From Rhodalgimonas zhirmunskyi (lineage in GTDB: Bacteria; Pseudomonadota; Alphaproteobacteria; Rhodobacterales; Rhodobacteraceae): a DNA stretch of 64,000 nucleotides. The notes beneath the pieces are model-generated. The model made no database searches and had not been told where the DNA came from. It saw nothing but the letters and a program-made list of their open reading frames with translations. Location of the stretch: NCBI GenBank assembly GCA_030848925.1, contig JANFFA010000001.1, forward strand, positions 1,178,001 through 1,242,000, written 5' to 3'. Shown one piece after another: positions 44,302 to 52,641 of this stretch. Position 1 is the stretch's first letter; every line of letters begins with the position of its first letter. Made by a program: the position numbers and the translations under genes.

Positions 44302-44730
44302 TCATCGCGCGGGCTGCGCCGAGGAAAGGCCGTGTTTGGGATGCCAAAGGCGGCGACGGAAGGCGGCGAGACAGAGCGCGGCGATGATCAGTTCCGCAAC
44401 AAGGGCGCCGATGACGTTGCTGGACGGCATCCCGTCCACGGCAATCCCGATCAGCCGCCCGACCGGAAAGGCGAAGAAGACCGTCAGGGCCGCCGCCATG
44501 CCGATGGGCAGGACCGCGTGCCGCCAGATGCCAAGCAGCATAAGAAGGCCGAACCCCGCGAGACCGGCGCCGGGGGCGCGCAATTCACTCAGCAGACTGG
44601 CGTCTTGACCAAGCGTGATGCCGTAGCTGGCATAGAAGGCGTGCGGCGCGAACAGGATGAAGCCGCCGATGGTAAGCGCAGTGAGGCCGGAGAGACCGAG
44701 CGCGATCTTTTCGAACAAGGTGGGTTTCAT
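44302..44730 (-). CDS. DUF4345-like small membrane protein
   Basis: A 142-residue protein with four predicted transmembrane helices: ALGLSGLTALTIGGFILFAP, APGAGLAGFGLLMLLGIW, VLPIGMAAALTVFFAFPVG and VIGALVAELIIAALCLAAF. The pattern fits DUF4345. AAGGA lies eight bases before the start at 44730. The function is unknown. The tandem 16-bp repeat block lies immediately upstream, between it and the NmrA-like gene. Confidence 0.75.
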   Translation of the reverse strand: MKPTLFEKIALGLSGLTALTIGGFILFAPHAFYASYGITLGQDASLLSELRAPGAGLAGFGLLMLLGIWRHAVLPIGMAAALTVFFAFPVGRLIGIAVDGMPSSNVIGALVAELIIAALCLAAFRRRLWHPKHGLSSAQPAR

Positions 44731-44745
44731 GTCATGATCCTTTCA

Positions 44746-44841
44746 TGGGGTGGTGTCAGGCTGGGGTGGTGTCCGGCTGGAGTGGTGTTAGGCTGGGGTG
44801 GTTTCAGGCTGGGGTGGTGTCCGGCTGGGGTGGTGTTAGGC
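44746..44841. repeat. Six-copy 16-bp tandem repeat
   Basis: Six head-to-tail copies of TGGGGTGGTGTCAGGC-type units (44746, 44762, 44778, 44794, 44810, 44826), differing at a few positions (CAGG/CCGG/TAGG; one GGAG). Units 2 and 5, and nearly 3 and 6, are the same, which suggests that a three-unit block was duplicated. The last copy contains the stop codon of the NmrA-like gene. Confidence 0.95.
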
Positions 44842-45663
44842 GGCGCTTGTCCAGGCACCGGACCGGGCCGCGGCGCGGGCGAAGTCCGCAAAGTCGCGGG
44901 GGCTACGGCCAAGCGCGCGCCTCACACCGTCCGTGGTGTGAGCGTTGCGCCCGTCCAGTGTTTCGCGCGCGATGGCGGTGAAGACGTCGGCGACGAAGGC
45001 ACCCCCTGCTTGGGCGATGGTCGCGTGAAACGCCTCGAAGCTGATCGGAATGTGCCGGATCTCGCGTCCAGTGGCCTGCGAGAGTTCACCCGCCATCTCT
45101 GCGAAGGACATCAGCCGCGGGCCTGTCACCTCGTAAAGCGTGCCCTTGTGGCCCTCTTCGGTCAGGGCCGCGACGGCGACATCGGCAATGTCGTCGATGT
45201 CGATGATAGGCTCGACAATACCGCCGCCGGGCATCGGAAGGACGCCGGACAAGAGCGGATCGCGCAGGTAGCCTTCGGAAAAGTTCTGAGCGAACCAGGC
45301 CGCCCGAATGATGGTGAAGTCGAGGCCGGACGTGCGTACCACCTCTTCGCCCAGCTGCGCGTGATGTTCGCCGCGCCCGGAAAGCAGCACGAGGTGCTCG
45401 ACATCCACGTCGCGGGCCGTCTCGCAGAGGGACTCGAGCTTGTCCACGGCGCCGGGAAAGGCGAGATCGGGAAAGTAGGTGACATAGGCCGCTCGGGTTC
45501 CGCGAAGGGCCGGCCCCCAGGTCTCTGGCGCGTCCCAGTCGAAGGGCGTGACGGAGCTGCGCGAACCGCGGCGCACGGTCTGGCCGCGCGCCTCTAGGCG
45601 GCTGGCGACGCGGCGGCCGGTCTTGCCAGTCGCGCCGATGACGAGAATCTCTTGATCTTTCAT
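44836..45663 (-). CDS. NmrA-like NAD(P)-binding protein
   Basis: A 275-residue atypical SDR of the NmrA/HSCARG group. EILVIGATGKTGRRVASRLE is the nucleotide-binding loop at residues 4-23; LVLLSGRGEHHAQLGEEVV and FTIIRAAWFAQNFSEGYLRD match the family, which lacks the YxxxK pair and often senses redox state or reduces quinones. AAGGAG lies just before the start at 45663. Its stop codon lies within the 16-bp tandem repeat, so changes in repeat number could alter the C-terminus. An AraC regulator gene lies 108 bases upstream on the same strand. Confidence 0.88.
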   Translation of the reverse strand: MKDQEILVIGATGKTGRRVASRLEARGQTVRRGSRSSVTPFDWDAPETWGPALRGTRAAYVTYFPDLAFPGAVDKLESLCETARDVDVEHLVLLSGRGEHHAQLGEEVVRTSGLDFTIIRAAWFAQNFSEGYLRDPLLSGVLPMPGGGIVEPIIDIDDIADVAVAALTEEGHKGTLYEVTGPRLMSFAEMAGELSQATGREIRHIPISFEAFHATIAQAGGAFVADVFTAIARETLDGRNAHTTDGVRRALGRSPRDFADFARAAARSGAWTSAA

Positions 45664-45771
45664 GGGGTGTCTCCTTGGCTTTGGTAACGGTCGCCAAGGG
45701 ATAGGCGCGGGCATGCCGCGCGGTATTGACCGGAGACGCCAGCCTTTTGACCGCTGTCGCCAATGCGCCGG

Positions 45772-46785
45772 TCAGCGGCGGGTCATATCCTTGCGATAGG
45801 TCGCGGGCGTCGTCCCGACCCAGCGTTTGAACGCCCGGGTAAAGGCGCTCTGTTCGGAGAACCCGGTGAGGAACGCGATTTCGGCCAGTGAATGCCGCTC
45901 GTCCCGCAAGAGCCCTTCGGCGAGGTCGCGGCGGGTTTCCTCGGTGAGGCTTTGAAAGCTCAGCCCGTGCTCAGAGAGGCGCCGGTGGAAAGAACGTGCA
46001 CTCAGTCCGAGGCCGCGGGCGATCTCGGCCATCTTCGGCGCCCCCTCGCTCAGGGCTTGGGCGATTGCGGCCCTCGCCTGCGTGACAAGCGGCGGCTCTC
46101 GGGTGATTTCGGACAGTTCCGCGTCAAGATGGCTGGTAAGGTATTGCGAGATCCCCTCGTCCCCGAGGATGTTGGGCCGGGCCAGAACCTCGTCGGTATA
46201 AAGGATCGCGTCAAGCTCCGCGCCGAAGCGCACCGGGCAGCCGAACCAATCCTCGTGCGCGGCAATCGAGCGCGGGGCGGGATGCCGGACCAGAACTTCC
46301 ACGGGCGCGAGAGGCACCGGGCAAACCTGCCTTGCGATGGCAACCGCGCTCACGAGGGTGGCCTCGTTCGACAACCGCATCCCGAGGCGCCGTTCGCCCG
46401 ACCGATGCAGGATGAAAAGTGTGCCTCCGGTCACCGGCCGCAATTCGTATTCGACGACGCTGGTCCAGAGCCGCGCATAGCGTTCCACCCGCGCATAGGA
46501 AGTCCCGAGCGTCGTCGCCGCCTTGAACGCCAGCCCGAGCGCGCCGTATTCGTCAAGGAGCATGGAGGCACCGGTGCGCACTGGCAGATCGGTCACGTCG
46601 ATCTTCTCGGCGATCCTTTCGAGCATGTCGTAGTAGCGCTCGGCCGAAACCATGCGCCCGGCGTCCGAGGGGTCGTCGGGGGCGATCCCGACACTGGCCA
46701 GCATCGCCGCAGCATCGACCCCACCGCCCGCCGCGGCGACCACCTTGTGCGCGAAGAGCGACGTCACATATCCCATGCCCCGCAT
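45772..46785 (-). CDS. AraC family transcriptional regulator (ArgR/OruR-type sensor domain)
   Basis: A 337-residue regulator. The N-terminal ligand domain (ALGLAFKAATTLGTSYARVE; GCPVRFGAELDAILY) is the Arabinose_bd type seen in OruR-like proteins. The C-terminal double helix-turn-helix is complete: KMAEIARGLGLSARSFHRRL and SLAEIAFLTGFSEQSAFTRA with FKRWVGTTPATYR. It probably controls the NmrA/DUF4345/DUF1772 genes downstream. Starts at 46785, 46776 and 46818 are all possible; no ribosome site decides. Confidence 0.9.
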   Translation of the reverse strand: MRGMGYVTSLFAHKVVAAAGGGVDAAAMLASVGIAPDDPSDAGRMVSAERYYDMLERIAEKIDVTDLPVRTGASMLLDEYGALGLAFKAATTLGTSYARVERYARLWTSVVEYELRPVTGGTLFILHRSGERRLGMRLSNEATLVSAVAIARQVCPVPLAPVEVLVRHPAPRSIAAHEDWFGCPVRFGAELDAILYTDEVLARPNILGDEGISQYLTSHLDAELSEITREPPLVTQARAAIAQALSEGAPKMAEIARGLGLSARSFHRRLSEHGLSFQSLTEETRRDLAEGLLRDERHSLAEIAFLTGFSEQSAFTRAFKRWVGTTPATYRKDMTRR

Positions 46786-47027
46786 TCTACGATCCGCGGG
46801 GTGAGCTGCCAAGCTCACGCTGGAACCGGGCGCAGGCAGAACGGATCAACGAGCACCGGCCCGCGCGCTTCTGGCGTCATTTACGCCGCAGGATTTGGAT
46901 CGAAACCCGACGACCACACCCAGTTCAAACGGCGCTTGTGGTCACGCAGCGCGTCGGAAACCAATGCATCCCAGCCCCAATGCCAAATGCAGGCGGTCGG
47001 TGTCACGGTCGGCAGGTCAAGCGGGTG

Positions 47028-47852
47028 TCACAGCCCCAAGATCTGTCTGGCTTCCTGCCATGTTGCGACGGGTCTTTCATGGCGCTCACAAATCTGCGCG
47101 GTTCGAGCGACGAGCGCTGCGTTGGATGGGGCCAGAGTATTTCGATCAAGCCTGATGTTATCCTCAAGCCCTGTGCGCGCGTGTCCGCCAGCGGCAATCG
47201 CCCACTCGTTCAAAACGCTCTGACTCGCACCAATTCCGGCGGCGCACCAAGGTGCCTCTGACCCAAACAGCCGCTTTACCGTGTGGACGTAGAAATCGAA
47301 CACCTCCCTGTCCACGGGCATCGCATTTTTGACGCCCATGACGAATTGGACATAGGGCGGCGATGAAAGCTGGCCATCGGCAGCCATCTGTGCCGCTTTC
47401 AGAATGTGGCTGAGGTCAAAGGCTTCGATCTCGGGTTTGACATTGTGTGTCTTCATCTCGCTGGCAAGCCAGTCGACCAAATCAGGAGGGTTCTCGTAGA
47501 CCCGGTTTGGGAAGTTATTGGAGCCCACCGACAAGGACGCCATATCGGGCTTCAGCGACAACATTCCCCCGCGGGACCTTCCCGCCCCCGACCGACCGCC
47601 TGTCGAAAACTGGATAATCATTCCAGGGCAATGGCGTTCAATCCCTTCTTTCAGACGCGCGAATTTCTCGGGATCTGAGGACGGGGTTTCGTCATCGTTT
47701 CTGACATGGGCGTGGACGATACTTGCGCCGGCTTCAAAGGCGGCTTGGGTCGAGTCCACCTGTTCGGAAACTGTGATCGGCACGGCCGGGTTGTCGGCCT
47801 TGCGCGGCAGGCTACCGGTGATAGCAACGCAGATGATGCAGGGCGTGGTCAT
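47028..47852 (-). CDS. Beta-keto acid cleavage enzyme (BKACE, DUF849)
   Basis: A 274-residue Zn-dependent TIM-barrel enzyme. ITGSLPRKADNPAVPITVSE, the metal-site pair His47/His49 in IVHAHVRNDDETP, STGGRSGAGRSRGGMLSL and LSVGSNNFPNRVYENPP are all characteristic. BKACEs convert a beta-keto acid plus acetyl-CoA into acetoacetate plus a new CoA ester. It is 53 bases from the alpha/beta hydrolase gene in a ring-cleavage cluster, so a beta-ketoadipate-like product may be its substrate; that is inference. Confidence 0.9.
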   Translation of the reverse strand: MTTPCIICVAITGSLPRKADNPAVPITVSEQVDSTQAAFEAGASIVHAHVRNDDETPSSDPEKFARLKEGIERHCPGMIIQFSTGGRSGAGRSRGGMLSLKPDMASLSVGSNNFPNRVYENPPDLVDWLASEMKTHNVKPEIEAFDLSHILKAAQMAADGQLSSPPYVQFVMGVKNAMPVDREVFDFYVHTVKRLFGSEAPWCAAGIGASQSVLNEWAIAAGGHARTGLEDNIRLDRNTLAPSNAALVARTAQICERHERPVATWQEARQILGL

Positions 47853-47905
47853 TTGGAAAATACCTTTGGAAGTTGCGCGCTGTGCTGGCGATTAGGTCGT
47901 GTTGG

Positions 47906-48742
47906 TCAGGGCATCTTGGTCAGGGCATCGACAAAGAACGGACGAAAACCTTCGGGGTGTTCGCTCATCGGGAAGTGGCCCAGTTCGTCCATCACCGCGA
48001 GTGTCGCGCCGGGAATGGCCTTGGCCGTGCGCTCCGCGTCTTCGGGTGTGCAGGTCAGGTCATAAGCCCCGACGATGATGTGAACCGGTGTCTTTTGCGT
48101 GTCGATATCGGGCAAGCGCGGGATCAGGCTGTCATCTTGGGTGTAAAAGCTCAGATCGCCACGGAACACGCCCGGGCCGCTTTGCATGAACATCCACATG
48201 GTGTTCCAGCGTTCGGCATTCGGCGCATAGGGCGAGATATTGGCCGAAACCAGCGCCGCGCCCATCTCTCCACCATGCGCATCCGGACGGTGGAACCAGT
48301 CGATGTCATACCATGCCGGTTGGAAATCCGAGGCCTCGATGGCGATGAACCCCGCGAAACGGTCAGGATGCCGTGCCGCCAGTTGCAGCGCGATCCGCCC
48401 CCCCATCGAGCAACCGGCCAGGATCGGTTTTTCGAGGCCGAGGCCATCGATCACGGCCAGAACCGTGTCGATATAGCCTTGGGTCGTCAGCAGGTATTCT
48501 TGTGTTTCGAACCCTTCCGGCGGCAGGGATTTGCCGTGCCATGGCATGTCGAAAGCGATGATCCGGTTCTCGGCCGTAATCTCGGAATCATTCATCAGGT
48601 GGCGCCATTGACGGGTGTCGGCCCCGGCCGTGTGCAGACACAAGACAGGTCGGCCCTGCCCCGCCTCTTCGAAATAGATGCGCTGCGCCGTGCCCTCAAC
48701 CTCGGTGGTCAGGTAGCGCCCGGTAATTGCCTCGATACTCAT
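47906..48742 (-). CDS. Alpha/beta-fold hydrolase (possible enol-lactone hydrolase)
   Basis: A 278-residue cytoplasmic hydrolase. RPVLCLHTAGADTRQWRHLM is the oxyanion region, LAGCSMGGRIAL carries the nucleophile Ser, VGAYDLTCTPEDA the acid Asp and ELGHFPMSEHPE the His. The family includes 3-oxoadipate enol-lactonase (PcaD) and C-C bond hydrolases. Location beside a ring-cleavage dioxygenase and cycloisomerase favours a lactonase role, unproven. It overlaps the SCP2-like gene stop as ATGA. Confidence 0.88.
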   Translation of the reverse strand: MSIEAITGRYLTTEVEGTAQRIYFEEAGQGRPVLCLHTAGADTRQWRHLMNDSEITAENRIIAFDMPWHGKSLPPEGFETQEYLLTTQGYIDTVLAVIDGLGLEKPILAGCSMGGRIALQLAARHPDRFAGFIAIEASDFQPAWYDIDWFHRPDAHGGEMGAALVSANISPYAPNAERWNTMWMFMQSGPGVFRGDLSFYTQDDSLIPRLPDIDTQKTPVHIIVGAYDLTCTPEDAERTAKAIPGATLAVMDELGHFPMSEHPEGFRPFFVDALTKMP

Positions 48743-49119
48743 TGCGCGGCTTCCTTCTGACTGCGGGGTATAGCCATGATTTCCTTGAAAAAACGCAGGT
48801 TTTTGACAAGGCTCAGGATATCGCCATCGACGCGTCCGCGGCCAATCTTGACCAGCCCGAAAATGTCATGGAACCCCGGCTCGGGAAGCGGTTCCCAGAA
48901 CTTCGCCAAGGCTTCGGCATCGGTGCGCAGGGCAAAACGCCACGGCGTTTTGCGGCTGGGGCCTTGGGCCACCGACACAAGATGCCCCTTGTCGAAGGTC
49001 AGGTAGTATTCATCCTCGTCGACTTCGATGAGGACGGTCTCGGAGAACAATCGACCAAGACGCAAGAGGTGTGGCGATTGGTCGAGGCGATCCTTGATCA
49101 AACCAAATGTATCAATCAC
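48739..49119 (-). CDS. Small SCP2-like protein of unknown function
   Basis: A 126-residue cytoplasmic protein. ETVLIEVDEDEYYLTFDKGH, TPWRFALRTDAEALAKFW and GLVKIGRGRVDGDILSLVKN follow the order of beta strands and helices in sterol-carrier-protein-2 folds, which bind hydrophobic molecules. The family call is tentative. It starts with GTG at 49119, supported by AAGGAG eight bases upstream, and is coupled to the alpha/beta hydrolase. In this cluster it might bind an aromatic or lactone intermediate. Confidence 0.7.
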   Translation of the reverse strand: MIDTFGLIKDRLDQSPHLLRLGRLFSETVLIEVDEDEYYLTFDKGHLVSVAQGPSRKTPWRFALRTDAEALAKFWEPLPEPGFHDIFGLVKIGRGRVDGDILSLVKNLRFFKEIMAIPRSQKEAAQ

Positions 49120-49384
49120 GGTGATGGCTCCTTGGCGCGTTTCGGCTTAGGTAAATTTGGCAGGCAACCTGCGCGGTTGTCCGTTTAGGTGCCACAGGCG
49201 GGCTTAACCGCGCCATACCAACAGGGGTATGGGGCGATACTCTAGCGTTCGGCCTGTGCCTGTCCATTGGTATCACCCGATACCGCAGCGGGCATTGGGG
49301 TCATGTCGCGTTTCAAAGAATGTATCGGCAACGGGATTGAGGAGCGGTCCCTACTGACCCAAATGCGAGGAGGAGAAACACGCC

Positions 49385-50254
49385 ATGGGAATCGTCACAG
49401 AAGACAACATCACCGAAGTGGTCACGGCCAGCCTTGGCAAGTTCGGCGATATCACGGATCGCCAGCGCGAGATCATGACGTCCCTGATCAAGCACATGCA
49501 CGGCTTCGTCAAAGATGTGCGCTTGCAGCACAGCGAGTTCATGGATGCCTGTTTCTATCTCGAGCGCGCGGGCAAACTCTGTGATGACAACCGGCAGGAA
49601 TTCATTCTGCTTGCGGACATTCTCGGCATCGAGGTGCTGGTGGACATGATGACCAACCCGATCGAAGGGACGGTCAGTGAATCCACGGTTCTGGGGCCGT
49701 TCTACCGCGAGAATCCGCCGGTTCTGCCCAAGGGCGCGTCGATCATCCTCAAGCATTATGACAACGAGGAGACCGCCTATTACGAGGGATATATCAAGGA
49801 CGAGAACGGCAACGGCATTCCCGGCGTGATCATGGATGTCTGGGAAGACGCGCCCAACGGTATTTATGAAAACCTTGATCCGGACCAGCCCGACTATAAC
49901 CTTCGCGGCCGTTTTGAAACCGATGAAAACGGGCATTATGCCTTTGTTGCGGTGCGCCCTGTGCCCTACCCGATCCCCGAGGATGCAACCGCCGGCGAGC
50001 TGCTGCATTTCATGGGGCACCACCCGAACCGCCCCGGACATATGCATTTCAGCATCTCCAAGGACGGCTACCGCCCTCTGATCAGCCAGATTTACGACGC
50101 TGAAAGCGAGTGGCTCGAAAATGACAGCGTTTTCGCCGTCAAGGAAAGCCTGATCGGAAAGTTCCAGCCGGCGAAGGAAGAGCATGGGACCGACCTCTAT
50201 TTCCCCTTCGATTTCGTGTTGAAGACCGACTCTGCTGCGATGGCGGCCGAATAA
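49385..50254 (+). CDS. Intradiol ring-cleavage dioxygenase (catechol/hydroxyquinol 1,2-dioxygenase type)
   Basis: A 289-residue Fe(III) enzyme that opens a catechol-type ring to a cis,cis-muconate. The helical N-terminal domain contains RQEFILLADILGIEVLVD, which resembles hydroxyquinol and chlorocatechol dioxygenases more than classical CatA. Iron ligands are Tyr161 (NGIYENLD), Tyr195 (RPVPYPIP), His219 and His221 (RPGHMHF), with spacings of 34, 24 and 2 that fit the family. TVLGPFYREN is also diagnostic. It is divergent from the hydrolase/BKACE genes; an intrinsic terminator and a LysR gene follow. Confidence 0.93.
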   Translation: MGIVTEDNITEVVTASLGKFGDITDRQREIMTSLIKHMHGFVKDVRLQHSEFMDACFYLERAGKLCDDNRQEFILLADILGIEVLVDMMTNPIEGTVSESTVLGPFYRENPPVLPKGASIILKHYDNEETAYYEGYIKDENGNGIPGVIMDVWEDAPNGIYENLDPDQPDYNLRGRFETDENGHYAFVAVRPVPYPIPEDATAGELLHFMGHHPNRPGHMHFSISKDGYRPLISQIYDAESEWLENDSVFAVKESLIGKFQPAKEEHGTDLYFPFDFVLKTDSAAMAAE

Positions 50255-50280
50255 ACGGCACGCAACACGCGAACGCTTCG

Positions 50281-50310
50281 GGCCCCCGCATGTAGCGGGG
50301 GCCTGTTTTC
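50281..50310 (+). terminator. Intrinsic terminator after the dioxygenase gene
   Basis: GGCCCCCGC (50281-50289) pairs perfectly with GCGGGGGCC (50295-50303) around a five-base loop and is followed by TGTTTT. Confidence 0.87.
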
Positions 50311-50352
50311 GTTTGATCAAACCAGCTAGTGTTCGACCGAAGGGAACGGTTT

Positions 50353-51243
50353 TTGAATTTCAAACAGCTTACATATTTCATTGCCGTGGCCGAAGAGCTG
50401 CACTTTGGGCGCGCAGCCGAGCGGCTCAATATGGCGCAGCCCCCGCTCAGTCGTCAGATCAAGCAGCTGGAAGAAGAGCTGGAGGCCACGCTCTTCAACC
50501 GGGGCCGCAGTGCCATCAGCCTGACGCAGGCGGGCGAGCGACTTTTGCAGCGCGGCAAATCAATCATGACACAGCTGGAAGACACCCGGCTTGAAGTGCG
50601 TCGTCTTGGCCAAGGCGCCGAAGGACGCTTGCGGATCGGCTTTGTCGGATCGGCGACGTTTGGGATTTTGCCCAACATCATCAAATCCTACCGCGCGCAT
50701 TTTCCCGAAGTGAACCTGAGCCTGCTGCCAATGAATAACGCTCAGTTGCACCGCGCCCTGATATCACGGGAAATCGACGTCGCCTTCGCCCGCCCTGCGT
50801 TGAATGACAGCGAGTTCGTGACCCGCCAACTTCTGGAAGAACCCCTGATCGCCGCCGTGCCCGATACCTTGGATCTGGAGAGCGGGAAGCCGATCGATCT
50901 GCGGACGTTGGAAAGCGCAAGCTTTATCCTCTACCCCGAACATCCACGTCCAAGCTTTGCCGATGTTGTTCTGTCCTATTGTGAGGCGCAAGAGATCGAT
51001 ACGTCGAAGCGAATATGGACGATGGATTTGCAGACGGCCCTCAGCCTCGTGTCGATCGGAGAGGGGATCTGCATCGTCCCCGAATCCGTCGGATCGGCCA
51101 AACGGAACGGCTTGCGCTATCACAAGATCACGCCCGCGCTTGGGACAACCGCATTGTCGGCGAACTACCGGCTGGACGAGCAGGGCTTGCACATCAACAA
51201 CTTCATCAAGATCGCCCAGCGCGTTGCACGCAAGACGATCTAG
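50353..51243 (+). CDS. LysR family transcriptional regulator (CatR/BenM-like)
   Basis: A 296-residue regulator. NFKQLTYFIAVAEELHFGRA and LNMAQPPLSRQIKQLEEELE form the winged helix-turn-helix, and the rest is an effector-binding domain (LRIGFVGSATFGILPNII; VSIGEGICIVPESV). The AAERLNMAQPPLSRQIK pattern is common in CatR/CatM/BenM-type regulators, which respond to muconate. A TTG at 50353 is the likely start, with GAAGGGA seven bases before it, giving the usual N-terminus; GTG 50329 lacks one. It lies between dioxygenase and cycloisomerase genes and probably controls both. Confidence 0.9.
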   Translation: MNFKQLTYFIAVAEELHFGRAAERLNMAQPPLSRQIKQLEEELEATLFNRGRSAISLTQAGERLLQRGKSIMTQLEDTRLEVRRLGQGAEGRLRIGFVGSATFGILPNIIKSYRAHFPEVNLSLLPMNNAQLHRALISREIDVAFARPALNDSEFVTRQLLEEPLIAAVPDTLDLESGKPIDLRTLESASFILYPEHPRPSFADVVLSYCEAQEIDTSKRIWTMDLQTALSLVSIGEGICIVPESVGSAKRNGLRYHKITPALGTTALSANYRLDEQGLHINNFIKIAQRVARKTI

Positions 51244-51247
51244 GCGC

Positions 51248-52396
51248 TCATTTCATGGAAACGGCCTTGAGCGATTTCTTCCCGCCGCGTCGGTAGAAAT
51301 CGACCTTGTCCTGATCAAGTGCAACGCCAATGCCCGGGCCACTGGGAATTTCGACGCAGAAGTCCCGATAGCGCAGCGAGTCTGACAGGATTTCGTCATT
51401 GAGCAGGAGCGGCCCGAAAAGCTCGGTCCCCCAGTCCAGTTTTTCCACGGTCGAGAAAAGTTGCAGCGCGGCAGCCGTGCCAAGGCCCGTTTCAAGCATC
51501 GTTCCCGCGTAAAGCCCGAGCCCTGCGGCTTGGCCGATGGCAATGACTTCTGACGCCCGCCGCAATCCACCCGATTGCGCGACTTTCACGGCGAAAACGT
51601 CAGCAGATTTTCCGGCCGCGACGGCCAACGCGTCTTCGGGGCCATTGAGGGTTTCATCGGCCATGACGGCAATTTCATATCCCGAAGTCAACTCGGCCAT
51701 GGCGCCGCGATAACGTGCTGGCACGGGCTGTTCCACCAGTTCGCACCCAACCTCCTGTAGTCCTTTCAGGCCCCAGCGTGCCTCGGCGAGGCTCCACGCC
51801 TGATTGACGTCGACCCGGATGCTGGCGGCGTCGCCCAGGGCTTGCTTGATCTTGGCAACATGCGCCACATCTTCGCGCACCGGGCGCTTGCCGATTTTCA
51901 GCTTGAAGATGTTGTGACGCTTGCTCTCGATCACCTGCTGGGCTTCGGTGATGTCCGTCTCTGAATTGCCTGACGCCAATGTCCAGGCGACGGGCAAACG
52001 GCTATGCACTGCGCCTCCGAAAAGCTGGGACACGGGGACGTTCAGACGTTTTCCCAGCCCGTCCCACAGCGCAATTTCGACCGCAGCTTTGGCGATCCGG
52101 TTGCCCTGCACGAGTTTGTCCATCAAATGGATCGCACCATTCACGCTATCGCCATCGCTGCCGATCAAGGCCGGGGCGATATAGGTGTCGATCACGGACT
52201 GGATGCTTTCGGGGCTTTCCGGGCAGTAGCTCAGTCCGCCGATGGTGGTGCCTTCACCGATGCCCTCTGAGCCGTCGGAAAAACGGACACGCACCAGAAC
52301 CGCAGACTGGGTTTTCATAGTCGCCATTGAAAGCACGTGCCCACGTATGGTCGGCACATCGACGATCACGGTCTCGATTTTGTCAATTGTTGTCAC
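51248..52396 (-). CDS. Muconate cycloisomerase-like enolase-superfamily enzyme
   Basis: A 382-residue enzyme of the MLE subgroup. The capping domain has VRVRFSDGSEGIGEGTTIGG; FKLKIGKRPVRED carries the KxK acid/base motif, and VDVNQAWS, VEQPVPARYRG and VMADETLNG supply the Mg-binding Asp, Glu and Asp, followed by the second Lys in FAVKVAQSGG. It probably lactonises the muconate made by the dioxygenase; substituted muconates or an unrelated dicarboxylate are alternatives. It starts with GTG (52396) after GGAG. It converges with the LysR gene four bases away and diverges from the transporter. Confidence 0.92.
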   Translation of the reverse strand: MTTIDKIETVIVDVPTIRGHVLSMATMKTQSAVLVRVRFSDGSEGIGEGTTIGGLSYCPESPESIQSVIDTYIAPALIGSDGDSVNGAIHLMDKLVQGNRIAKAAVEIALWDGLGKRLNVPVSQLFGGAVHSRLPVAWTLASGNSETDITEAQQVIESKRHNIFKLKIGKRPVREDVAHVAKIKQALGDAASIRVDVNQAWSLAEARWGLKGLQEVGCELVEQPVPARYRGAMAELTSGYEIAVMADETLNGPEDALAVAAGKSADVFAVKVAQSGGLRRASEVIAIGQAAGLGLYAGTMLETGLGTAAALQLFSTVEKLDWGTELFGPLLLNDEILSDSLRYRDFCVEIPSGPGIGVALDQDKVDFYRRGGKKSLKAVSMK

Positions 52397-52641
52397 AGAG
52401 TTAGCTCCACTGACTTTCGGTATTTGATGCTCACCATGCGCGGTCGTGCGTGGTTGTGTCGATGTTTTCGAGGGTCTCGGGTGATACCCAGTTTAGCGAG
52501 CATCCCTCAATCGCACACGAAACAAGATCCCAAATCGCGGGTATCACTGCATACCCCAAGCGGTATTGCTCGAATGCGCGCCGCCAACCACGCTTTGCGG
52601 GAGGCCCGATCCTGACGGACGGGAAGTGGAGGAGGACCCCA

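Noticed and set aside
44746-44841. Possible CRISPR array
   Set aside because: The 16-bp units are directly head to tail with no spacers, and no cas genes are present.
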